A stretch of 64,000 bases of DNA. It comes from Rhyacophila brunnea. Lineage: Eukaryota > Arthropoda > Insecta > Trichoptera > Rhyacophilidae. Position numbers and translations under genes: made by a program. How positions within the stretch are numbered: position 1 is the first letter of the stretch; each line of letters opens with the position of its first letter. Below, piece after piece: positions 1-12,147 of this stretch. The notes below the pieces were generated by a model. It worked only from the letters and a program-made list of their open reading frames with translations, was not told where the DNA came from and ran no database searches. The stretch covers positions 310,001-374,000 of the forward strand of contig JAGYXB010001065.1 of the NCBI GenBank assembly GCA_022495005.1, written 5' to 3'.

Positions 1-569
1 AAAAATATTTATTATTATTCTATAACGAGGATCGACAATATTTTTATATTTCTAATATTTTTAATGGAATACTTTTTGTGATCAAGGATTATTTTATTAC
101 ATACCTAATTAAATAGGTTACAGTAAGTAATAACCACTTAATGAAAAATATTTTGTCACGAGAAAATAAATCATCTAAGCTTCTTATTCTTCTTCGTTTT
201 TTAGTGTATTTATTTAAGGTATTTTTTAAATCTTTGCTTGAATCAAATTCTGGTCATGATAATCCAACTCATTTCCTCATATATGGGTAGGTATCATATT
301 TATTCTCCGATACGTTAGATGAAATATAACATGTTAGGTCTTGTCATCTACATACTATTATCACAAAATTCAAAATCTGTTTCAAATATTTATTAATGCG
401 ATTTTACAGAAACAAAACTAAATACATACTAAAACTATATTAGAATTATCAAATAAAATTCAATTTTCAAAAACCATTTTAACAATAGTTTACTTAAATT
501 GAAAAGTAATGAGGTAGATAATAAACATACTTACCCTTCTTTTATTAAGATGAAAGCAACTATTGTCAA
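1..569. other. AT-rich sequence, no gene seen
   Basis: No repeat border, RNA or coding pattern was recognised apart from the start of the frame at 499, which runs into a repeat. Confidence 0.4.
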
Positions 570-1037
570 CTCAAGTAGAAAGCCGATACATTCGCAACGA
601 CTGGTCCTACTTTTTCCGCCCTTCCCGTTGTTGTCTATGGATGACCTGTCATTGTTCTATATAGTGCTCATACTGGGGCGTCTGTCGTGTTCACACAGGG
701 ATTGGTTTTATTTGGATAGATGAGTTACATGATAAATAATACACCACTAGCATTAAAACACCATCTATAATAATGTAATGCGTATATCAATACTACATAT
801 TTTTTGGATATCGATATTACCACCGGTTTTTGTGTAAAGAACTAGTCTGACTTTGACAACTCTGATGAATAACAGGAATGTATATTATTCATAAAAAACA
901 CTGATAGTTAATATAATATTTGATTTGAGAATTTTTTATACTTCAATTTGAAACGAGAAAGGGCGAATCAATATGTCAAGCAATCTGGGATCTGATTTTG
1001 ACAGCTGAACAGTGGATCACTCGTTGCTTGTGCAAAA
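570..1037. repeat. Dispersed repeat, copy 1
   Basis: It matches 10095-10514 in the same orientation over about 430 bases. Shared words include cgactggtcctactttttccgc, caatactacatattttttgga, and a near-identical end at gggcgaatcaatatgtcaag...ttgcttgtgcaaaa. Small indels separate the copies. The frame at 499-723 runs into this repeat and is not a gene. Confidence 0.8.
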
Positions 1038-1228
1038 AGATATGAATTTGAAAAGAGTGTTATCTAAAAAAAATGGCACTTATATAAACTGGAGCTTTCA
1101 GTGATGTTAATGGGGAAAGCAAAGAAGGTTCCATTTTATATATGCAATATCTGTAGAGTGTCTCTTATATTAGGTATTTACTTGATATTTCTAAATAATG
1201 ACTGCTTTTTTTGACGTGGTTTCTTTAG

Positions 1229-1408
1229 GTTTGGAACATAGGTCATGTACAAGGTCACGGTGCTAAACTCCGTCTAGTATCTCGTGCCGTACTTACTTCT
1301 CTCACTAACGACAGTGAACCGAATTTAATTGATTCCGAATATGTTCAACTTGTCTTCATAAAGTATTTATCTAAGATGATGGGTGTTTTCAGGAATATTG
1401 TATTTTAG
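1229..1408 (+). other. Open exon-like segment without recognised homology
   Basis: After a pyrimidine-rich acceptor (tttctttag) a frame of 59 codons stays open to TAG. It starts VWNIGHVQGHGAKLRLVSRA and continues VLTSLTNDSEPNLIDSEYVQ. Its composition is protein-like and unlike the flanking AT-rich DNA. No matching donor is obvious. It could be an exon of the plus-strand gene that ends at 5.1 kb, or an old insertion. Confidence 0.25.
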
Positions 1409-1409
1409 A

Positions 1410-2649
1410 TTCTGACTCAAAATCGATTACCAAATTAAATTGGAGATATCGAAATTTTTGCAGCCGTTGCTCATTAGTTTTGAATTAATCAAGTTTAAAA
1501 ATTCTTCTGTCATGTCCGTGCAAAAAATGAACCTAGACTATTCCCAATGATGCCTTGGTCACCGTCATGGTCGCATCATTGGCTTCAAACATGTCATCGA
1601 TGGTGCAGATGGTTAAAACAAAAAGACAGGTCATCACGTATTCCGCAGATTGAAGGATCATCGCAATATCCCAACTTTGTTATATTGTTATTGGTCTTAG
1701 TAGTTAATCTGATTCATATTTGCTCCATTTTCCTTCTAACTGATAAGTCCTGCTTCTCGTCTGGTACCATTGAGAACTGGTACTCTTTCTCTTTCTCGAT
1801 TTTAGAGATGATTGCATCGTGTATGTTCAAATAATAGATTAAATAAATTATTGTATCTATATATTCGATATCATCACATATTTGAACATCGGTGGATACT
1901 TCTCCATGGATATCTGGTGGTATGATTGTAGTCAGTATGTGCACTATTGCAACAACGGTCGGTTTCAAGCATTACATATATGTGGAATGTTCGTATGAAT
2001 GGCAGATTAGATTCCTGTAAACAAAAGCTATACTCATTTTTGATAACTAGTGGTGATGCAAAAAAAAATACGGTTATATATCATATAAGGGCGTATTTTA
2101 GCACAATGTGCGACTTCGATTTCTCGTCAAAATTCGAAGAACAAAAATAGGCCAAATATAACTTCAATTAGTTGATTTTTTTTTTGAAAATAGCCAAAAT
2201 GACTGTTCTAATATTGGTAGATGTAATATAATATACATTTTTTTTTAAATTTTGTGCTTGAAATATTATATAAAATTTAGAAAAAATAACGTCGTGTAAA
2301 TACCCGTAGACGATCGCTGTAACTTGCTGATTATTCGAAAACATTTGTTATAAGAATTGTTTGCGCTATCACGTAAAGACGATATCGACAACAATATTAT
2401 AATAATAAAATTATTACTGAACATGAATACAAATCTCGAGGTAAAATAGAGAACCATATGAAGTGATTCTATAAAATTTCAATATTATTATTATTATCAA
2501 TTTATTTTATGGAGTGTAATAATATAAAAATTTCTTTACAAAATCTACCAAGTGACAGTGCCAACAGCTTTCAACATTCTTAGATGTGATCTAGTTCGGA
2601 TTATTAAATTATTTTGATTAAAATCACACTTAGACTTTTAAACCATCTG
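1410..2649. other. No gene supported
   Basis: Frames at 1547-1834, 1714-1968, 1947-2150 and 2266-2457 overlap one another, lack motifs and have no splice context. Confidence 0.4.
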
Positions 2650-2850
2650 TGAAACTGTTAGGAGAGTATCTTATCGTTTGTTTTCTTTCACGACCCGATT
2701 AAAATAAACGATTCCTTTATTTTCGTGGTAGTCTGTTTTTCAAATTTAGACTTAGAGTTAGGGTGTATCGTCTTTTTACCTTATCCCAGTTAATACACTT
2801 TTCACTGCCTCGCTCACTCTTACACATTTTTCATATATTTTCTCTTATGC
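2650..2850. repeat. Dispersed repeat paired with 47930-48130
   Basis: Words such as tatcgtttgttttctttcacgacccgattaaaataaacgattcc and ctcactcttacacatttttcatatattttctctta recur in reverse orientation at 47.93-48.13 kb. No coding content. Confidence 0.6.
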
Positions 2851-3114
2851 GTCACAGATAAATTACGAACAATATATATATAAGGTTGCAACCAAACATG
2901 TTGACTTCATTATAACGAAAATGTATTAGGCATTTACGGGATTAGATTAGTCCCAAAATTGCGTCATCATGAGATATTCCATGATGAGATCACAACAATT
3001 CCTTACGCCTATATTTCTATTCCTAGCGAACAAAAATCTGATAATATTATCAATTCAAATAGCTTTCCTGGTAAGTTAAAAATTGTCCTATTGGCTTAAT
3101 AATTTATTTTTTAG

Positions 3115-3279
3115 GTTCATAGAGATCTTTTGACTCCGGCAATTCACAGATTCTTACCTGATCAACATTCGCACTGTCGAAAACCTCGCCTGACAAAAGA
3201 CAACATTTTGATGTGTTACCAAGAATCCCTTCACAGAGAAAGTATACTAAGAGGAGATATTAATATGGAAAACGTACTC
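3115..3279 (+). CDS. Exon-like open segment with degraded kinase-like motifs
   Basis: It begins after tattttttag and ends at a strong donor CTC/gtaagt, 165 nt in phase 0. It encodes VHRDLLTPAIHRFLPDQ... and later LHRESILRGDINMENVL. The same frame stays open past the donor to 3411 (FAYGATERR...NYQTVACTSHLLYL). The order HR(E)..D-x-N-x-E-N-V-L, then a DFG-like AYG, then VA-x(5)-LLYL recalls the catalytic and activation segments of CDK/CDKL-type kinases. However, the HRD and DFG aspartates are not where they should be. It could be an inactivated kinase exon or a chance likeness. Function is not assigned. Confidence 0.35.
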
Positions 3280-4978
3280 GTAAGTTGTCAAAAAATGAGA
3301 GTATTTGCCTATGGAGCTACTGAAAGAAGACACGGCGGAAATTTAAATTACCAAACAGTAGCTTGCACATCACACCTATTGTATTTAAATAGAGGTACTA
3401 GTAAGGATTAGTTTTTAAACAGTTTACAACGCATTCATGATTAATCACTAGATACGCTACAAACTAGTCGCGAGGTTACTAGTTACAAACTGAAAAAAAT
3501 GCCTCTAAAAATACGAATATCCATATTTTCAATAAAATATTATATTTCATATTTTTACCTGTTTCTCACTAAAAAATCTGTAAAAAAAACACTGAAGTGA
3601 AAGCCACTCAAAACATTTAAACATAAATGATTTTTATTAAATAAGAATTAAGGCAAGAGTAAAGTTAAGACCTGCCTGTATAATAATTACACCTTGCCAA
3701 TCTACTATAAAATTATAAATATACTAAGACCCGTCTACAAAACAGCTGATGTTTAATTTTGACAGTTTGAGTTGATAGTTTGTGAATTTAATCACTAAAG
3801 AGCGTTGCAATATGTGAAATATCTTTACCTACTGATAATTTTACGACTATAATCATTTATATCAATCGCGTCACTTTCAGTAATTCCCTACTAAATATAT
3901 GCACATCTGCCGTTAGTTTTTATATTTTTAATGTACTTATAATTAAATTCCAATCTGTTTCAAAAATGAACTTAACTAAGTTAAAGTAACTTCATAAAAT
4001 AAACAGTTCTTTGAAATTATTACTTCTAAATAGTTTTTTCATAACAAACGATTTAAAACATAATATTTAATTTAAAAGCTCCCCAATGATTTTTTATTTG
4101 TAGAATTTATTTAAACTGTTCGAATTTTGTTTGTTTTATGAGGCATTCTTTATAATATATATTTAAGTAACAATTACCGTCAAATAGTTTTTACGGTGTG
4201 GTGTTATATTGTTTTTTGATAATAATACAAAGATTATGGTTAAATTAAAAAATTGGTACATTTTTGGCTCGAAAATTTGTATAATATAGCCGTATGCTGC
4301 TGGTCTATCTTTTTTGTTAATCGTCTTGAAAATTCCGTCTATCCATTCAATGACGCCGCTTTCATAATAATACTAATTCCTAGTACTTAATACTTTTTAA
4401 GATAATTAAAGTCAAAAATTTCATTACCTACTTCACTACTATATAGGTGAGCTGTGGATTAAATCCTTCTCACTTAGAGAATACTATAATGTTATCTACT
4501 AAGTAAATGCCTCGTCAATCATAGTATAGGTAGAATGAAAGATATTTGTGAATGCTTAATAAAATAAACTATTTATATTATTACGGCAGTAATTGAAAAT
4601 TTGGATTTTTCAGACTTAAAATAAAATATTACCATTTTTTATTTAAATGCCAGTTCATGGGTCTTTTGTAACTATTTTAGAAATAAGAAACATCAATGGT
4701 TTGTTATCCAAAAATAGAACTATCACACCATTGATGATACTAATTATGTGTCTGTATAACCAAATTGCTATGAATATCGATATATTTTACTTACTTGGAG
4801 TAAATATAGATGAACGTTGTTTTATAATTTCTTAAAATAGGGAATAATTACTACTTCTAAAAAGTATAATTTGTTTAATGAATGTTTTTTTAATATTATT
4901 TTTATTACAAGATTCCAAAAATGAATATGGATTATACATATTATTATGATTAGTTTAATAATGTATTTATTTTTTCAG

Positions 4979-5056
4979 AGTAAGTGTGATATGGAAATAG
5001 ATGAAGAGCCGATGAAACACTCAATAGAAAATCTATGTAATATAGCGCAAAAGTAA
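4979..5056 (+). CDS. Terminal coding exon of an unidentified plus-strand gene
   Basis: A good acceptor (ttttttcag/AG) is followed by 26 in-frame codons encoding SKCDMEIDEEPMKHSIENLC then NIAQK and TAA. The other two frames stop at once. An AATAAA at 5098-5103 lies 42 bases past the stop, the spacing expected of a genuine 3' end. The product was not recognised. It may join the exon-like segment at 3115-3279, but phase alone cannot prove it. Confidence 0.6.
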   Translation, partial: SKCDMEIDEEPMKHSIENLCNIAQK

Positions 5057-5097
5057 TTTTTAAAGAAATGTAAAAAAATGTAATACTATTTTATGGA

Positions 5098-5103
5098 AAT
5101 AAA
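5098..5103 (+). terminator. Polyadenylation signal AATAAA
   Basis: A canonical hexamer in ATGGAAATAAAGC, 42 bases after the stop codon of the terminal exon. It supports a transcript ending near 5120. Confidence 0.55.
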
Positions 5104-5452
5104 GCAATTAACAAGATTATAATTAGGCTGTGTGTCTTATTATTAATTACTAATATCGTTTTTGTTTGAATTGACATGGCTTTATATATATTTATAACAA
5201 ATGAAGGATGTTGCTATTTATATTACATTATTTGTACTATTTTGTTTTTAAATTAAAACCAGTTGCGTCAATTAAGAAGTTTGATAAATTTTGTATTAGG
5301 TAAACAATATTGCTATCCATTTGAATAATCAAGGAGTTCATTTGCTATGTGATCAGATGAGATGATGCTAATTTGGAGAGGCTTTTTGAAAGTGAAAATA
5401 TTAATAGTCCACAAGAAAGAACGATGTATATTAACCAACACTTCGTCGTACG

Positions 5453-6087
5453 TAGCGATTGCAATACCGAATGAATATATTATTATCAATACCGGTAGTT
5501 CGGTATTTCTTAGTGAATACCGGTATTCGTGAAAACATAATAGAAAAAAAGAAGTACCTATTAATAAATATAACTATTAAAATACTATTTATAGCAATCT
5601 AGAGTACCTACCCACATTTATTATGTTGACCTTTATAAATATGTATAGATTATATTATTTTAAAACTGCTAATTTTTACAAATACTATAAGTCCGGGTGT
5701 AAGAAAATCACTCTCAACGTTTGATGGATGTACTATCAACGTTGGATCAATAGTTATAGAATAATTGGAAATATTTGCTACGAATGTTTTCTATTTCGAA
5801 ATATATTCATCCTTCGCGCCAATTCTATAAGTATATTTGAGAGAATTTGTTATTTAACTTTTGTTGGTCAATATATTTGCGTTTTGGCAGTATACAACTT
5901 ATACGCTAAATTGGACATACAATAGGTAGGTAAGTAATGAAAACCTTAATAAAAATAAACATTAATTTCATTTTCGAAAAAGATAAACGTGAATGCTTTC
6001 TTAATACTGAAAATACCGGTATTTTTGATATTTGAAACCAGTATTTCGGTATCGATTAATAATTGAATACCGGTGATGCAATCCCTA
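5453..6087. mobile_element. Non-autonomous hAT-like element with ACCGGT ends, copy 1
   Basis: It is bounded by inverted ends related to TAGGGATTGCAATACCGG. Repeated ATACCGGTAT words lie inside both ends. Flanking octamers GTCGTACG (5445-5452) and GCTGTACG (6088-6095) match at 6 of 8 positions, the 8-bp duplication expected for hAT. The same element lies in the opposite orientation at 39760-40367. The internal frame 5728-5925 is not a gene. Confidence 0.8.
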
Positions 6088-6095
6088 GCTGTACG

Positions 6096-8922
6096 GCCTA
6101 CGGAACGAAAAAATATTTAATTATCATGGCTTTCTACTGAAGAATAAAAAGAGAAAACCATTGAAAATAATAATTGCAAGTTCGCGCAGATAGTTAAATA
6201 AAAACAGAAGATGTAAATAAATTAAATTTAATCATAGATTAATCAGAAAGGTAAAGTGGGTAAGTAATAATAAAAAAAACGTATTTTTCTCAATCGAGGT
6301 AAAAACAAAAACCTTCTATTATTTTTGTCCACCATTCGTTTATTTAACGATGCGTATTTCCACATTTTTTTTATACAGGACCAGATGAAAAAGTTTGACC
6401 CTTAGGCATGACCTTAAATCTGTCCTACTTGAGAAAATAAAAAAAATCACACACATTTGTCACACGTTTTCGTTGATTTTTTTATTTTTTCCCTCTACCA
6501 TGAATTATAAGTGTCATTCTATTCATAGACAGATTTTCGAATCTTTTCGTATACCTACTGTACTGTACCGTGTAGTTGTTCTAGGTTTTCCTTCCCAGAA
6601 TCGGACCTTAATTTAAATATTAAACCTGAGTAGGTACCTTAATATCCTATGTAGAGTGTCCAAATTACGAAGTTTGCAGGAAAACGATGAAAACAGTAAA
6701 TCCATAAAAAAAATGGCGTGCTATATGCGGGCGGGCTGATAACTGTATGTGACTTCATGTAAATTGTACATATGTTGCCATTCACCGTGACCTGCTGTAC
6801 CGAAAAGAGATGGCTGTATTGAATTGAGATAAAAAAATGGCACCTTGGTCGTGGAGCATTACTCACAGTAATGTTACAATTTTAGATTCAATTTGATACT
6901 GCGAATTGATACTTATGACTACGTACTATAATTTTATATAATTGGTATGAAATTACTGTACTTCTAATTAACTTACCTATCTATTGCCTTTTGTCTTTCC
7001 CTTGTATTCCAATGGTTTTATTACATTTTTAAATAGTTCTATTTAAACATGAATTTGATCTCAATACTATACGGCAATCGATTCCTGCTATAACACCTCA
7101 TGGTTAATTGTAATTCAGCCAACTGTACGTACAATTTCCGGAGACCGTAATACGTAATGTAAACATTAATTTATTAATTCAAAAAAATATATATAATATT
7201 TTTTTATTAAATAAAAGATGGAAAAACATACCAAATGCATTTTTAACCCATCATAAACGAGCCTGGAAAGATATTGTGTCTGGATTTAAGGATCTGTTAT
7301 TCAACTTGAGGTATTAAGCAGGTAGCATGAGGTGAATTTATTTCTGGAATTGAGAGCTACATCCATTTGATTACCTACATAATATGTAAATTATAATGAT
7401 TTCAGCGGTTTTCCTTGACGCATATAGCGCAATCGATTAGTCAGAAGATATAAGAGGGACCTCGAAACCGTCTTCATAAATTGATTATATTATAATTACC
7501 AAAGTATTACAAAATCCCTGTAACTAACATCAACTGTGTCTGTAATATAAACACTCAATTTTTTTTTGCTAGATAGAATTTATGATATCTTTTATCATAG
7601 GTGGCTTTAAAATCAGTCAGTGCCTCTGATATCCACGTATCTAAACCCACTACTGTATAGTGTTATTAAAGTTTGACATAATGAACAACGCTGACAGATT
7701 ATCATCAGTATTGGTTCCATAATAATCCAGAATATCTCTCCACAAATACTTATCATGAGCTGTAGTTATTCTTCCCGAATATATATGAAGGTCCTCTCAC
7801 CAATGTAACGAGAGAACAAGGTAATCGTGTGACTTAAAATAGAATAATAATGTGTTAAACATGTTCAATTGTTTATTAATTAACGTCAAAATATAATACT
7901 CGTGGAAAAAACATCTAAGTGTTGTCGTGTATATAAAAAAAACCTTTGTAAATATCACAATCATAATTGTTTATAATCTCATCAATTACAACCAAAAAGA
8001 ATGAGTAAAGCAGGACATTATTTTTATTTAATTCTACTGTTTTTTTTCGAAATTAGATATTTCTCTCTAAAAATGATATTAGCAGCGATTCCTTGAATCA
8101 TATTTTTAGCAATTTTTCCGTTTATTTCCACTACTTGTTATTTTACTATTTTAAGTGTAAACGTACCAGTAAAATATTGGTTGTATATAATTAGGTAAAA
8201 TATTTAGATATATAGTATTTTTTCACAATATTTATTACACAGATAACAATCAATAATACTCTGTGTGAGAACATGTTAAAAAATACACTTCGACAACGTG
8301 AAATCGCGAGTGATAATTGATTGTTTAAATTCAATTATCTCTGAAAGTAAATCAACGATGCGTGTTTTTTTACATTTACATTTGGACACCCATTATGAAG
8401 ACTGTATCGCCGAATCGATTGAATCAGATCGATAGCATCATTACCAAAAATAACAGTTTTTTGAAAGAAAGACCCCCAAATCCGAACAGAATGTATTATC
8501 ATCGTATCAGCATAATATATCTCCAAAAGTCTCTGGATACTTAGAAAATAAATATATATATATATATATGATTTATGTGTAAATATATAGAGACTATTTT
8601 ATTCAACGTATATCTACAGTAGAAAAAAACAACAATGCATCAATTAGGCATACCATCACTTACTACTACAACTATTGCTCCCTGTCCAGAATTTGAGCAC
8701 ACAACAAGCACAAGGTTGCACCACTTTCTTCTGTTTAACATCAAGGCTCGCACCTCCCGTCATGTGCAATAAAAATATATTTAGCGTTATAATCATCATC
8801 GGGTGGGATTTATCGACTGCTCGATGAAGGTCTCTACTAGGTCATTTTTAACATGTATCTAATGTATGGAAATTCAAGTGTAACGCAGAAATATTACTAT
8901 TACTATTTTATCACAATTTTTC
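6096..8922. other. AT-rich intergenic DNA
   Basis: Nothing coding was recognised. Frames at 6395-6616, 6639-6866, 8335-8526 and 8362-8544 look random. Contains the TA run at 8.55 kb. Confidence 0.4.
8547..8570. repeat. TA microsatellite
   Basis: An (AT)n run of about 20 bases in AT-rich DNA. Confidence 0.7.
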
Positions 8923-9407
8923 ACGTCATCGCGACGAGCACGCTAGCCGACGGGTCTCAAAGATTGTCGTCCGCTCATCGAAGTTAAAGCGTCAATTACA
9001 TTGAGCTTCTTTACGAGCTGTTTGTTGGCGAATTTAAAAGCGGGCGATTCAGCTACTGCGATTTGATGATTACACACAAAACTTTCCATTCGCTGAGAAG
9101 CCACAAGCCAGCGATTATTTTGACAGAACGTAGTTCGTTTTTTTACCGGGAGGTTGCTACTGCGCTCTACTGCGCAGACGCAGTAGGCCCACACGCCGGC
9201 GTGTAGCGTGTAAAGTTGACCGGCTTTCAACTTTTCTCGGTAGAGTGTTTACAACCTGCTTGTTAGCTTGTTCGATGATTACACTGGGTGACTTTACAGG
9301 CAGATTGTAAATTCGCCAACAAACAGCTCGTGAAGAAGCTCAATGTAATTGACGCATAAGCAACATTAGGCGCGGATAGTACTTGGATGGGTGACCGCTT
9401 GGGAACA
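8923..9407 (+). pseudogene. 5S rRNA-derived sequence split by a MITE
   Basis: The left part (8923-8987) ends tcgtccgctcatcgaagttaa, matching the 5S internal promoter region (GTCCGATCACCGAAGTTAA). The right part (9357-9407) continues taagcaacattaggcgcgga, then tagtacttggatgggtgacc and gcttggga, the 3' half of 5S. The two halves abut exactly if the insertion and one TAA are removed. It lacks a clean 3' end and is followed by a tRNA-like block, so it is a pseudogene or the head of a 5S-derived SINE. Confidence 0.8.
8988..9356. mobile_element. MITE inserted in the 5S-derived sequence
   Basis: Terminal inverted repeats of about 47 bases (8989-9035 and 9309-9355) begin GCGTCAATTACATTGAGC. TAA at each side fits the 3-bp TWA duplication of PIF/Harbinger elements. 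The interior has short palindromes (gcgcagacgcagtaggcc...cacacgccggcgtg). The frame 8943-9230 spans the border of the 5S piece and this MITE and is not a gene. Confidence 0.8.
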
Positions 9408-9423
9408 TTTTATTATATTTTTT

Positions 9424-9488
9424 CACGGTCTAAGACTGCAGTAATTTTTAAAAATTCTGTTGGCGTGGGTTCGAATCCAACTTCCGAC
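9424..9488 (+). pseudogene. tRNA-Leu-like fragment behind the 5S block
   Basis: cggtctaag followed by ggcgtgggttcgaatccaac and ttccgaca resembles the D-arm part, variable arm, T-arm and acceptor 3' strand of a type II leucine tRNA. The GGTTCGAATCC B box is intact. The anticodon region (aatttttaaaaatt) cannot form a normal arm and the 5' acceptor strand is missing. It is a pseudogene or the tRNA module of a SINE. Confidence 0.6.
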
Positions 9489-9627
9489 ATATATTTTTAT
9501 ATTTTTTTAATATTTGTATTATTTTAATTGTATTACTAATGTGTATTTCTTAAATTACTAATTTTTAACCTTAGTAAGGTTATAATAGTAAGGTAATATA
9601 CGTTAAAAGGGAAAGGATTGTACCTAC

Positions 9628-9895
9628 AGAAGCACCTAGCAGAAAAATACGAACCATGCAATTTTAAACATTTTTTTGATCATTTACGATTTCAACAGTA
9701 GGTAATAATTAATAAATATGTATCTGAAAACAGTAAAAAAAATATTTTTAAGTCAAAGATAAACTTAAAATTGTAAAAAAAAATGTGAATTTGTTACATA
9801 TTTAATTCACCAGTTACGTTATTATTATATTATATTTTATGGTTATATTTATTATTAAAATTTAGTTTATTAGGTTTTCAATTTTTCTAACCTTA
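9628..9895. repeat. Single-arm copy of the 12.4-13.3 kb palindrome family
   Basis: It begins agaagcacctagcagaaaaa and runs through atatgtatctgaaaacagta to tttagtttattaggttttca, matching one arm of the palindrome at 12415-13283 with moderate divergence. Confidence 0.7.
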
Positions 9896-10094
9896 GTAAG
9901 ACATAATATGCGTTAATGAGTGAATACTAGACTAAAATTGACGATAAAAAATCGATGTGTGTACTTATGTACGCGATTTAGAAGTTATACTTTTTTGGCG
10001 TAACAAAACAAAATAAGCCTTTACCTGAGTCTATTAATATTACAGTGGATTAGGTTGATGAAAACGTATGCGATTCGTCTGTGTCCACTGCCGA

Positions 10095-10514
10095 CTCAAG
10101 TAGAATAACGACTGGTCCTACTTTTTCCGCCCCTCCCTTTGTTGTCTATGTATGAACTGTCATTACCTGTCATTGTTCTATAGAGTGCTCATACTGACGC
10201 GTCTGGCGTGTTCAGACAGGGAATGGATTGATTTGAATAGATAAGTTACATGATAAATAATATACTAGCATTAACTTCTACAAATGTAATGCATAGATCA
10301 ATACTACATATTTTTTGGAAATGGATATTACGAGTACCACCGGTAACCATAACAGGAATGTATATTATTTATTAACAACACTGATAGTTAATACATTTGA
10401 TTTGAGATTTTTTTATAATTCAATTTGAAACGAGAAAGGGCGAATCAATATGTCAAGCAATCTGGGATCTGATTTTGGCAGGTGAAAAGTGGACCACTCG
10501 TTGCTTGTGCAAAA
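10095..10514. repeat. Dispersed repeat, copy 2
   Basis: Second copy of the 570-1037 repeat in the same orientation and with the same end points. No inverted ends or coding sequence were found, so its class is unknown. Confidence 0.8.
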
Positions 10515-10840
10515 CGTTATGCGCAGGCTTTAGTTTTCTAAAGATAGCGGTGCTGTGTCTCATATGCCACATGATAATTATAATTTAATTATTGTATTAA
10601 ACCAAAATTCATCTTTGCCATACTGCGGTTATAATCGATTCAGAAGTGCCCATGATGAATTAATAAAAAATCAAAATTCACAAAATTTATTTATTTATTG
10701 ATATATAATTTTACTCAAAAATTTAGGGTTTAATTGAATTTTAAAAAGTAACAAACACTATCTACATCAGAGGTCGGTAAAATTTTGAGAGACTGGGTAA
10801 AAAAATCAATTTTGAACAAAATATTTGGTTAGTGGATAAA

Positions 10841-10956
10841 TGCTGAGTAGGTACCTCCGCTACATGGAAGTGCATTGGAATGTGGATATGTGTCTTCAAT
10901 TGCTCTCAGACATATACATGTTCCAATGTACTTTCGTGTAGCGGAGGTACTCAGCA
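10841..10956. repeat. Short hairpin repeat
   Basis: TGCTGAGTAGGTACCTCCGC at the left pairs with GCGGAGGTACTCAGCA at the right; the pairing continues inward over ACATGGAAGTGCATTGGAA. The loop is about 45 bases. It may be a small MITE. The frame 10829-11014 overlies it. Confidence 0.65.
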
Positions 10957-12147
10957 TGAGGCTACTGGTGCATTTTATCATAGTTATAAATTTAAGATGT
11001 TCACAACATGACATTTAAAAACAAAGAAATAGTAAATAGTATTAATACTACATCATGCCATGACGCCCAATTATAGTAGTACTTATAGTTTATTCCATAA
11101 TGTTTCGTTGTCACATACTACTGCCGAACTTGGAGAGCTAATCGATCCGGCGGGTATAAATACAGTCATTTAACGCCTTTATTTTATCAGTCTATGACAA
11201 CATTTAGCCACATATCCGGCGCATTAGCCCAACGCGTTATATCCAACATACACATTTACAAGCCACTTCTTATTTTTCCGGAATATTTTCTGCAAATGCG
11301 GACTATAAACTGTGACTAAAGTGTAAAATATTTAACCAATGTGTGCTAACAAAGCTGACATATTTTGCATGTGAAACACTGACCTATGATAATAATTCAA
11401 TAATATTGTATTTTGACTCAGCTGAACGAGATTAAATGTTCAATTAACCCAAGTAAGCCTTTGGGTCTAGAGAGGTTACTGGGAATGCCCATGATTTACA
11501 ACATTTGTGCAGTAGCGTGCCCGTGTATGATGTTTTAAATTGTAATTTAATTTTTAAACTAATAAAAATATTATGTTTCAAGCAAATAAATAATTTATTT
11601 TAAAATACTTTATTATGTAAAAGCTACACATAACATCCGGTAAAGTCTGGGTGGCATAACACTCTTCCGAAGATTATTCCTGTTATCTTATATACTTACC
11701 CTATACTGGATATGTCATACCTATATTGTAGAAGATACGAGACAGACATATTATTAATATTATTACTAATGAAAGTTTATTTACTGCTTACTGTTTTACA
11801 TATTGTTATATATTGAATGTATATTGAGACAATTCTTATGTTAAAACTCGATAGCAATAATAATATTAGCTATCTTTGTTACATTTAATAAATTAAAGTT
11901 GTCCGTTCAGTTGAAGTTTCAGTTGGCATGTCAGTTTGTAATCGGCGGTGTATATCTTAGACTATAATATACATCTAGACGACGCCACCCATTGCATTTC
12001 TAAATGAAGCTGCGTGCCGTGCGTTTGGTTTATGGGCGAGCGAACGCATTCGTGTACAAATGTTCGAGACCATAGACCATTTCGCTAGTGCTCGCCCAAA
12101 GTGCTCGCACAAGATGCTCAGAATTAAAATATATTTTTCTATTGGTA
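10957..12147. other. Intergenic, one weak hairpin
   Basis: Only ttatgggcgagcgaacgcat (near 12.03 kb), loosely mirrored by gctagtgctcgcccaaag (near 12.09 kb), stood out. No gene. Confidence 0.35.
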
